Positions 8,151 to 13,958 of a stretch of 13,958 bases of DNA are shown in pieces. Where the stretch lies: the NCBI GenBank assembly GCA_903871435.1, contig CAIQGU010000074.1:1-13958 (forward strand), read 5' to 3'. Below the pieces are notes generated by a model, which saw only the letters and a list, made by a program, of their open reading frames with translations, searched no databases and had not been told where the DNA came from. This DNA comes from an uncultured Burkholderiales bacterium (GTDB lineage Bacteria; Pseudomonadota; Gammaproteobacteria; Burkholderiales; Burkholderiaceae_F). The first letter of the stretch is position 1. Each line of letters opens with the position of its first letter. The position numbers were made by a program, and so were the translations under genes.

Positions 8151-9611
8151 GCTGCGGCCCTCCGGTTCCCAGAGTTCCTGCATCGTGGCGACAAAACGTT
8201 GCGCAACGTGCGCCGCATGCGGCGTCTGGTGATTGCGCGTTACCCAGCGGCCCGCTACCAGCACGTCGCGGAACGGCCGGATGGGGCTGCTAAAGACCAT
8301 GGCGTCGAGCGTGTGCGATTGCGGTATGCCCAGCAGGGCGGGCGCAGCGGTATCGACCACCAGCAGGTCGGCGCGCGCACCCACTTCCAGGCCCCAGCGC
8401 TCAAAGCCCGCGGCGCCCGCGCCGCCGGCAAGGGTGCGCGACCAGAGCCGCGCCGCGGTTGCCGGTTGATTTTCCTGCGGAGCGGCTGCTACGCAACGCA
8501 CCCGGCGCGCCAGACGCTGCGAATATTCCAGCAGCCGCAGTTCCTCGAGCGCCGACCGCGTCGCATTACTGTCGGAGCCCAGCGAAAGCGGCACGCCGTG
8601 ACGCAACCACCCTGGAAGATCGGCAATGCCATCGCCCAGGTTGGCCTCGGTGCTGGGACACAGCACCACGCCTGCGCCGCTGCGCGCAATAGCCTCGATC
8701 TCTTCCGGCGTGCTGTGGGTTGCATGCACGAGCTGCCAGCGGCGGTCCAACGGCACATGGCGGCACAACCATTCCAGAGGCCGCAGGCCGGTCGCCGCAA
8801 GGCAGTCGTCCACCTCCTGGCTCTGTTCCGCAACATGGATGTGGATGGGTGCCGCATCGCTGCCATCGATGAGCCGGGATATGGATGCCGGGCTGGCCGC
8901 GCGCAGCGAATGCAGGGCAAGGCCCACCCGCGCGGTGGGGCCGAGGCTGGATATCTGCGGCGCGGCGGCGGTGCGGCGTAGCGCGTCGCGCGTTGCGAGC
9001 ACGGCTGCAGCGTCTGCTTGAAACCGGCGCTGGTCGACGCGCAATGCCGGCTGGGTGAATCCCGAGCGCTCGTACACTGTCGGCAGCAAGGTGAGGCCCA
9101 TGCCGGTATCGCGTGCGGCGGCGGCCACGGCCTGGGCCATGGTCATGTCGTTCTCGGCGTAGGTGCTGCCGTCGGGCGCGTTGTGTAGGTAATGGAATTC
9201 GCAGGTGTGCGTGTATCCGCCGCGCAGCAATTCCACGTAGAGCTGCGCCGCGATGGCATATTGCTGTTCGGGTGTTACCCGCAGCGCCACCCGGTACATG
9301 TGATCGCGCCAGGACCAGAAATCATCCTGGTCAACGCTGCGCCGCTCGGCCAGTCCGGCAAACGCCCGCTGGAAGGCGTGGCTGTGCGCGTTGACCAGTC
9401 CGGGAACCACGGGTCCTGCAAGGGCCTGCGTGCCGGGCGCAAACGCTGCGCCGGGCTCGACCCGCTCCCAATTGCCATCAGCGCCTGCCTGAAGGAGCAC
9501 CGACGCCTGCCACCGCCCACCGACCCAGGCGTGCGGCGCCCATAGCAGGCCCGCGCCGTCGGCTTGCGCATGGTCTGCCATGAATCCTTTGCCTTGTCGT
9601 GCCTCAGACAT
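8139..9611 (-). CDS. hutF: Formimidoylglutamate deiminase HutF
   Basis: Cytosolic amidohydrolase-superfamily enzyme converting N-formimino-L-glutamate to N-formyl-L-glutamate plus ammonia in the five-step histidine pathway. The 490 residues show the metal-site residues in order: HSH (76-78), H259 in HIHVAEQ, H296 in VHATHS and D347 in LGSDSNA. The substrate-associated segments EFHYLHN (138-144) and SLRAAS (235-240) are also present. The chosen ATG at 9611 has a GGAG eight bases upstream and overlaps the hutG stop by 8 bases, which suggests coupling. A second ATG at 9581 would also work, since homology only begins near residue 22. The frame is open further upstream inside hutG, but that part is a shadow. 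Last gene of hutI-hutG-hutF; its 3' end overlaps convergent chrA by 12 bp. Confidence 0.94.
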   Translation of the reverse strand: MSEARQGKGFMADHAQADGAGLLWAPHAWVGGRWQASVLLQAGADGNWERVEPGAAFAPGTQALAGPVVPGLVNAHSHAFQRAFAGLAERRSVDQDDFWSWRDHMYRVALRVTPEQQYAIAAQLYVELLRGGYTHTCEFHYLHNAPDGSTYAENDMTMAQAVAAAARDTGMGLTLLPTVYERSGFTQPALRVDQRRFQADAAAVLATRDALRRTAAAPQISSLGPTARVGLALHSLRAASPASISRLIDGSDAAPIHIHVAEQSQEVDDCLAATGLRPLEWLCRHVPLDRRWQLVHATHSTPEEIEAIARSGAGVVLCPSTEANLGDGIADLPGWLRHGVPLSLGSDSNATRSALEELRLLEYSQRLARRVRCVAAAPQENQPATAARLWSRTLAGGAGAAGFERWGLEVGARADLLVVDTAAPALLGIPQSHTLDAMVFSSPIRPFRDVLVAGRWVTRNHQTPHAAHVAQRFVATMQELWEPEGRSSEA

Positions 9612-10407
9612 TTTGCGAGCTCCAGTTGAGCATGGTTGCCGCCAATTCGCGCAGCACCGGCCGCAGGTAGATGGCCCGGCACTCGTCCACTTCCCAGGGC
9701 GGTTCCTCGCGCATGTAGCAGCTCCAGCACATTTCCAGTTGCACGGCGTGTATGCCGGACTGTGGCTGCCCGTAGGCACGGGTGATAAAGCCGCCGCGGA
9801 AACGCCCGTCGACCACGCTGGTGTAGCGCGACGCGCTGGCCAGGACGCCCGCCAGCGCATCGCGCAAACCGGCGGCGCAGCTTAGGCCGCCCACCGTTCC
9901 CAGGTTCAGGTCGGGCAATTTGCCCTCGAAGAGCCAGGGCAGTTCCGAGCGGATGCTGTGACCGTCTAGGAGCAGGGCATGGCCGTGCAGGGAGCGCAGA
10001 CGCTCCAGTTCGCCTCGGAGCGCTGCGTGATACGGCTCCCAGTAAAGGCTGCGCCGCCGCGCCACCTCGGCGGGTGCCGGCGCGCAGCCCGGCCGGTAAA
10101 GGGGGGTGCCGCTGAAAGAGCGCGTGGGACACAGCTCCGTGTTGTTGGCGCCGGCATAAAGGGGAACATCCTGCGGTGGCCGGTTCAAGTCGATGACATA
10201 CCGGCTCGCTTCCGGCACCAGCGTGCTCGCCCCCAAGTTGCCGGCGAAGTCGTAGAGCATGTCCAGATACCAGTCGGTGTCCTCGAGCTCCAGCGCACGC
10301 TCTTCGTAATTGCCCTGCAGATCCGGTGGAATGACCGTGCCGATGTGCGGCAGGCTGATGAGCAGCGGAGTGCTGCCCTGCTGCAGGCGATAGCTTGGGT
10401 TCGTCAT
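9604..10407 (-). CDS. hutG: N-formylglutamate deformylase HutG
   Basis: Hydrolyses N-formyl-L-glutamate to L-glutamate and formate, the final step of the HutF branch. The 267 residues match the deformylase type, not the arginase-like formiminoglutamase also called HutG. Visible family motifs are LISLPHIGTVIP (16-27) with H21, YVIDLNRPP (70-78), LLDGHSIRSELP (146-157) with D148/H150, and GGFITRAYG (205-213). These histidine and acidic residues are the expected metal/catalytic set. The ATG at 10407 follows the hutI stop by 21 bases and has GGGGAG five bases upstream. The stop overlaps the start of hutF. Having hutF and hutG adjacent confirms the two-step deiminase/deformylase route from formiminoglutamate. 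Confidence 0.95.
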   Translation of the reverse strand: MTNPSYRLQQGSTPLLISLPHIGTVIPPDLQGNYEERALELEDTDWYLDMLYDFAGNLGASTLVPEASRYVIDLNRPPQDVPLYAGANNTELCPTRSFSGTPLYRPGCAPAPAEVARRRSLYWEPYHAALRGELERLRSLHGHALLLDGHSIRSELPWLFEGKLPDLNLGTVGGLSCAAGLRDALAGVLASASRYTSVVDGRFRGGFITRAYGQPQSGIHAVQLEMCWSCYMREEPPWEVDECRAIYLRPVLRELAATMLNWSSQNV

Positions 10408-10428
10408 GGCGGCTCCCCTGCTCAGGCC

Positions 10429-11643
10429 TCAGGCAGTGCGTTCGACGCCACCGTACACGACGCGGCGGCACGCACTGCGCCCTATGGCATAGGCCAGTTC
10501 GCTGGGCTCGGTGGCATCCCACACCACGAAGTCGGCGCGCATGCCCTTGGCCAGCACGCCATGCGTGGCGCCCAGCCCCAGCGCGCGGGCCGCGTTTGCC
10601 GTTATGCCCCGCAGGGCTTCCCAGGGCGTAAGTCCAAAGAGCACGCAGGCCATGTTGAGCATCAACTGGATGGAAAGTATCGGCGACGTCCCCGGGTTGT
10701 GGTCGGTTGATAGTGCAATGGGGACCCCGGCGGCACGCAGCTCCGCCACCGGCGGCTGATGCGTTTCCTTGAGGAAATAATAGGCACCGGGCAGAAGCAC
10801 AGCCACGGTCCCCGATGCGGCGAGAGCCGCAACCCCGGCTTGATCGAGATATTCCAGATGGTCGCAGGAGAGGGCGCCGAAGCGTGCCGCCAGGGCGCTG
10901 CCGTGCTGGTTGCTCAACTGTTCGGCGTGCAGCTTCACCGGCAAGCCCAGAGCCTGCGCCGATTGGAATACGCGCTCGACCTGGCTGTGGGTGAAACCCA
11001 CAGTTTCGCAAAAGGCATCGACGGCGTCCACCAGCCCCTGGGCATGCAACTGTGGCAGCCAGGCGCAAACCGCGTCGATGTAATCGTCGGGCTGCCCGGC
11101 ATACTCGGGCGGCAGCGCGTGCGCGCCGAGGTAGGTGGTGCGTACCTCGACCGCGTACGTCTGTCCCAGGCGCCGCGCCACGCGCAGCATGCGCGCTTCA
11201 TCCTGCAACGTAAGGCCATAGCCGGATTTGATTTCGACCGTCGTGACGCCGTCGCGCAGCAGATGTCCCAGGCGCGCTCCGGCTTGCTCGAGCAGTTGCG
11301 CCTCGCTGGCAGCGCGCGTGGCCGCCACCGTGGACCGTATGCCGCCCCCGGCCTGGGCGATGTCGGCGTAGCTTGCGCCCTGCAGGCGCAACTCGAATTC
11401 CCGGGCGCGCGAGCCGCCGTAAACGAGATGGGTGTGGCAGTCGATCAGTCCGGGCGTTACCAGCGCACCGCCCAGGTCGATGGTCGCCGCGCAATTGCGT
11501 GCCAGATCGGCGGGCAGGCCGGCCGCGCTATCCGCCCACTGCAGCAAGGGCCCATCGGTCACCAGGGCACCGTTATCCACGAACTCCGGCGTGCCGACTG
11601 CGGCCATGGTAGCCAGCCTTGCGTTGGTCCAGAGCGTTTTCAT
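10429..11643 (-). CDS. hutI: Imidazolonepropionase HutI
   Basis: Amidohydrolase-superfamily enzyme that hydrolyses 4-imidazolone-5-propionate, the product of HutU, to N-formimino-L-glutamate. The 404 residues are standard for the family. Metal and active-site motifs in order are [15 protein letters not shown] (65-79) with H70/H72, EIKSGYGL (137-144), KLHAEQ (237-242) with H239, H262 in CDHLEYL, and [10 protein letters not shown] (312-321) with D314. The ATG at 11643 gives the typical [12 protein letters not shown] start; the ribosome-binding site is weak (GAGA about eight bases upstream). It is first in the hutI-hutG-hutF operon and diverges from the HisD-like gene across 112 bases, which probably hold promoters for both directions. 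Confidence 0.97.
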   Translation of the reverse strand: MKTLWTNARLATMAAVGTPEFVDNGALVTDGPLLQWADSAAGLPADLARNCAATIDLGGALVTPGLIDCHTHLVYGGSRAREFELRLQGASYADIAQAGGGIRSTVAATRAASEAQLLEQAGARLGHLLRDGVTTVEIKSGYGLTLQDEARMLRVARRLGQTYAVEVRTTYLGAHALPPEYAGQPDDYIDAVCAWLPQLHAQGLVDAVDAFCETVGFTHSQVERVFQSAQALGLPVKLHAEQLSNQHGSALAARFGALSCDHLEYLDQAGVAALAASGTVAVLLPGAYYFLKETHQPPVAELRAAGVPIALSTDHNPGTSPILSIQLMLNMACVLFGLTPWEALRGITANAARALGLGATHGVLAKGMRADFVVWDATEPSELAYAIGRSACRRVVYGGVERTA

Positions 11644-11755
11644 GGTCGCGTTCTCATACGGCTTACAATCATCCGCAGCTTTGCGGTCCGTCTTGGCAAG
11701 CGCCCCGGACGCAATGCAACCGCAGAACCCTTCAGCGCAACATCATATTCTGAAC
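11644..11755. promoter_or_regulatory. Divergent intergenic region between hutI and the HisD-like gene
   Basis: These 112 bases must hold promoters for both hut transcripts. In the middle is a perfect dyad, CCGCA-GCTT-TGCGG (11673-11686), a candidate operator. For hutI a weak TTGCCA -35 (11693-11698, minus strand) can be placed, but no convincing -10 follows at 17 bp. For the rightward gene, CATATT (11744-11749) lies six bases before the ATG. I see no clear match to a HutC-type TGTATATACA-like site. Confidence 0.45.
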
Positions 11756-13090
11756 ATGGATATTGCCAGCCTCCACGACCTCAGCGCCACCGGATCCATA
11801 CCGCCCGAACTGCTGGCGCGGACCGAGGCAGACCTGAGTGCGTTCACCGAAAAAGTCGGCCCCATCATCGCCGCGGTGCGCGCCGAGGGCGATGTGGCGT
11901 TGCAGCGCTTTGCGCGCGCCTTTGACGGTGTGAACGTCCCCGAAATGTCCCTGCGGGCTACGCCCGCCGAGTTCGACGCGGCCATGGACCAGCTGCCCGC
12001 CGGGGTCATCGCGGCCCTGGAACATGCCATCGACAACATCCGGCGCTTTCATGCCGCGCAAAAGCCCGAGGATTTGTGGTTCAAGGAGGTTGAACCGGGC
12101 GTGTGGGCTGGTGACCGGCACGTACCGATCGATTCCGTGGCCTGCTACGTGCCGCGTGGCAAGGGATCGTTTCCCAGCGTCGTGAACATGACGGCGATAC
12201 CGGGCGTGGTGGCGGGCGTGCCGCGTCTCGTCATTGTCACGCCACCCGGTCCCAACGGCACGGTCGACGCGGGTACCCTAGTGGCTGCCCGTCTCATCGG
12301 CATTACCGAGGTCTACAAATGCGGTGGCGCGCAAGGTGTCGCGGCCGTGGCCTACGGCACCCAAACCGTGCCCCGCTGCCTGAAGATCGTGGGGCCCGGC
12401 AGCCCATGGGTGGTTGCTGCCAAGCGCCTGCTGGCCGATGTCATCGATCCGGGCGTGCCCGCTGGCCCCAGTGAATCCATCATTCTGGCCGATGCCACCG
12501 CCAATGGCGAGCTTGCCGCGCTCGACCTGATCATCGAATCCGAGCATGGCCCCGATTCCTCGGCATTTCTGGTGACGCCTAGCCGGCAGCTTGCCGACAC
12601 GGCGCGCGTCGCATTGCAGAGGCTGTGGCAACAGATGGAACCGGGCCGCGCCGCATTTTCCCGCGCCGTGCTCGCGGGGCCGCACGGCGGTATCGTGCTC
12701 ACGCGTGACTTCGACCACGCCATTGCCTTCGCCAACGCCTACGCCCCGGAACACATGGAGATTCTCGCGGCCGACCCCATGGCGGTGCTGGGCCGCATCC
12801 GCAATGCCGGTGAGGTGTTGCTGGGACCGAATACCCCCATTTCGCTGGGCAATTACGTGCTCGGGCCCAATGCCGTGCTGCCGACCGGCGGCCGGGCGCG
12901 AACCGCCTCGCCGCTTTCCGTGTTCGATTACATGAAGCGCATGTCCGTCGCCTACGTCACGGCCGACGGCTATCCTCGCGTCGCGCCCGATGCCGAGCGG
13001 CTCGCCCGCTATGAGGGCTTCGACGGCCACGCACGGGCCGTCTCCGCGCTGCGCGACCCGCTGCTGCCCAGACCGGCTGGAGCGCAGTGA
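11756..13090 (+). CDS. hisD: Histidinol dehydrogenase (HisD) family protein within the hut cluster
   Basis: Member of the zinc- and NAD-dependent HisD dehydrogenase family; biosynthetic HisD oxidises L-histidinol to L-histidine in two steps. From the ATG at 11756 it has 444 residues, near the family norm. Conserved features are YVPRGKGSFPS (131-141), CGGAQGVAA (189-197), GPSE (237-240), the catalytic pair E332/H333 in YAPEHME, and E420/H425 in EGFDGHARAV. Motif spacing aligns E261, N366 and A373 with the E. coli zinc ligands Gln259 and Asp360 and the substrate-site His367, so three key residues differ. Its place between hutI and hutU suggests a catabolic role, such as feeding histidinol or a related imidazole alcohol into the pathway. 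An in-frame ATG at 11714 is possible; neither start has a clear ribosome-binding site. Automated annotation would call it hisD; true biosynthetic function is doubtful. Confidence 0.88.
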   Translation: MDIASLHDLSATGSIPPELLARTEADLSAFTEKVGPIIAAVRAEGDVALQRFARAFDGVNVPEMSLRATPAEFDAAMDQLPAGVIAALEHAIDNIRRFHAAQKPEDLWFKEVEPGVWAGDRHVPIDSVACYVPRGKGSFPSVVNMTAIPGVVAGVPRLVIVTPPGPNGTVDAGTLVAARLIGITEVYKCGGAQGVAAVAYGTQTVPRCLKIVGPGSPWVVAAKRLLADVIDPGVPAGPSESIILADATANGELAALDLIIESEHGPDSSAFLVTPSRQLADTARVALQRLWQQMEPGRAAFSRAVLAGPHGGIVLTRDFDHAIAFANAYAPEHMEILAADPMAVLGRIRNAGEVLLGPNTPISLGNYVLGPNAVLPTGGRARTASPLSVFDYMKRMSVAYVTADGYPRVAPDAERLARYEGFDGHARAVSALRDPLLPRPAGAQ

Positions 13091-13139
13091 GCCGCACGCC
13101 GTGCTGCGATAAGCGAAAGGCTTTTTGTGAGTTCTGGAA

Positions 13140-13145
13140 AGGGAG
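13140..13145 (+). promoter_or_regulatory. Ribosome-binding site of hutU
   Basis: AGGGAG lies eight bases before the ATG at 13154 and supports that start. A competing in-frame GTG at 13127 has GAAAGG about six bases upstream and would add nine residues, so the start is not fully decided. Confidence 0.55.
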
Positions 13146-13153
13146 CGTCGATC

Positions 13154-13958
13154 ATGGAAGGTTCGCGTGCTGAGGCCAAGACCGGGGTGCGCACCGTGCG
13201 CGCGCCACGCGGCAGCGATCTGAGCTGCCGTAACTGGCAGATAGAAGCCGCCTACCGGATGATCCAGAACAACCTGGATCCCGAGGTGGCCGAGAATCCT
13301 GCGGCGCTGGTGGTCTACGGCGGAATCGGCAAGGCTGCGCGAAACTGGGATTGCTTCGACGCCATCCTGCGCTGCCTGCGCGACCTGGCGCCGGATGAAA
13401 CCCTGCTGGTCCAGTCGGGCAAGCCCGTCGGCGTGTTTCGCACCCACGAAAATGCGCCGCGCGTGCTCATCGCCAATTCCAATCTTGTACCGCACTGGGC
13501 CACCTGGGAGCACTTCCACGAACTCGACCGCAAGGGCCTGATGATGTATGGCCAGATGACGGCCGGTTCGTGGATCTATATCGGCAGCCAGGGCATCGTG
13601 CAGGGCACGTATGAAACCTTCGTCGAGGCGGGCAAGCGCCACTACGGCGGTTCGCTCACCGGCCGCTGGATCTTCACGGCGGGTCTCGGTGGCATGGGGG
13701 GCGCCCAGCCACTGGCGGCCAGCTTTGCCGGCGCCAGCTCACTCAACGTCGAGTGTCAGCAAAGCCGTATCGATTTTCGTCTGGCGACTCGCTACGTCGA
13801 TGAGCAGGCACGCGATCTCGACGATGCGCTCGCGCGCATGGCGCAATATGCGCGTGAAGGCCGCGCCGTGTCCGTGGCACTGCTGGGCAATGCCGCGGAA
13901 ATCCTGCCCGAACTGGTGCGCCGCGCGCGGGCCGGATCGATACGGCCCGACATGGTCA
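13154..13958 (+). CDS. hutU: Urocanate hydratase (urocanase) HutU, C-terminus beyond the window
   Basis: Cytosolic enzyme that hydrates urocanate to 4-imidazolone-5-propionate using tightly bound NAD+ as an electrophile. The first 268 residues are present of about 560; the frame is open at the right edge. Recognisable family segments are VRAPRG (15-20), [11 protein letters not shown] (39-49), [13 protein letters not shown] (53-65), QSGKPVGVF (87-95), [18 protein letters not shown] (131-148) and the NAD-binding [12 protein letters not shown] (175-186). The window stops at PDMV, just before the active-site region expected next. The start at 13154 is supported by AGGGAG; a GTG at 13127 is an alternative. 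It lies 63 bases after the HisD-like gene on the same strand, probably co-transcribed, and its product is the substrate of HutI encoded divergently. hutH, which supplies urocanate, is not in view. Confidence 0.97.
   Translation, partial: MEGSRAEAKTGVRTVRAPRGSDLSCRNWQIEAAYRMIQNNLDPEVAENPAALVVYGGIGKAARNWDCFDAILRCLRDLAPDETLLVQSGKPVGVFRTHENAPRVLIANSNLVPHWATWEHFHELDRKGLMMYGQMTAGSWIYIGSQGIVQGTYETFVEAGKRHYGGSLTGRWIFTAGLGGMGGAQPLAASFAGASSLNVECQQSRIDFRLATRYVDEQARDLDDALARMAQYAREGRAVSVALLGNAAEILPELVRRARAGSIRPDMV

Noticed and set aside
8148..8190. Bidirectional terminator at the chrA/hutF junction
   Set aside because: No compact GC stem with flanking T/A runs; only a distant, interrupted CTCTG/CAGAG pairing.
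6965..8293. 442-codon plus-strand frame overlapping chrA
   Set aside because: Arg/Ala-rich translation with no membrane pattern, whereas the overlapping frame gives an intact two-domain CHR transporter.
9275..11068. 597-codon open frame on the minus strand across hutI, hutG and hutF
   Set aside because: It is a frame-shifted shadow; the real genes in the other frame carry complete catalytic motifs.
11432..11755. Upstream in-frame extension of the HisD-like gene
   Set aside because: It runs antisense through the conserved N-terminus of hutI; HisD homology begins at the 11756 ATG.
13111..13126. Terminator between the HisD-like gene and hutU (AAGC-GAAAG-GCTT then T's)
   Set aside because: Only a 4-bp stem, and the sequence better serves as ribosome-binding context for hutU starts.
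12278..13642. 454-codon minus-strand frame opposite the HisD-like gene and hutU
   Set aside because: Low-complexity translation with no family resemblance; both genes opposite are clear.

Overview
The window is high-GC, gene-dense bacterial chromosome. It looks betaproteobacterial, most likely Burkholderiales and perhaps Alcaligenaceae (Bordetella/Achromobacter-like). This rests on base composition, codon use and the five-step HutF/HutG histidine pathway; there is no rRNA or other marker to settle it. No IS element, phage gene, tRNA, rRNA or CRISPR array is visible, and no gap between genes exceeds about 170 bases.

Left block, minus strand (1-4007): a molybdate ABC transporter operon, modA-modB-modC, with very tight spacing. 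It is followed 166 bases later by the 5' part of zwf (glucose-6-phosphate dehydrogenase), whose C-terminus lies beyond the left edge. The modC-zwf gap holds a weak terminator-like hairpin, an exact 31-bp tandem duplication with an internal dyad, and a hairpin in the zwf leader.

Middle block, plus strand (4157-8150): three genes with overlapping stop and start codons. They encode a thioredoxin-domain YyaL/SSP411-family protein, a PlsC-type lysophospholipid acyltransferase and a ChrA-family chromate transporter. The arrangement implies one translationally coupled transcript, but the functional link is not obvious. The block diverges from modA across a short AT-rich, palindrome-containing region.

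Right block (8139-13958): histidine utilisation genes on both strands. The minus strand carries hutI-hutG-hutF, which convert imidazolone propionate to formiminoglutamate, then N-formylglutamate, then glutamate plus formate. Diverging from hutI on the plus strand are a HisD-family dehydrogenase and then hutU (urocanase), which is cut by the right edge. HutU, HutI, HutF and HutG together cover urocanate to glutamate. Neither hutH (histidine ammonia-lyase) nor a hutC-type regulator is in view.

The most noteworthy item is the HisD-like protein. It keeps the fold-defining motifs and the catalytic Glu-His pair. By motif spacing, however, it has Glu for the zinc-ligand Gln, Asn for the zinc-ligand Asp and Ala for a substrate-site His. 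Placed inside a histidine-degradation cluster, it is more likely a catabolic alcohol dehydrogenase than the biosynthetic HisD.
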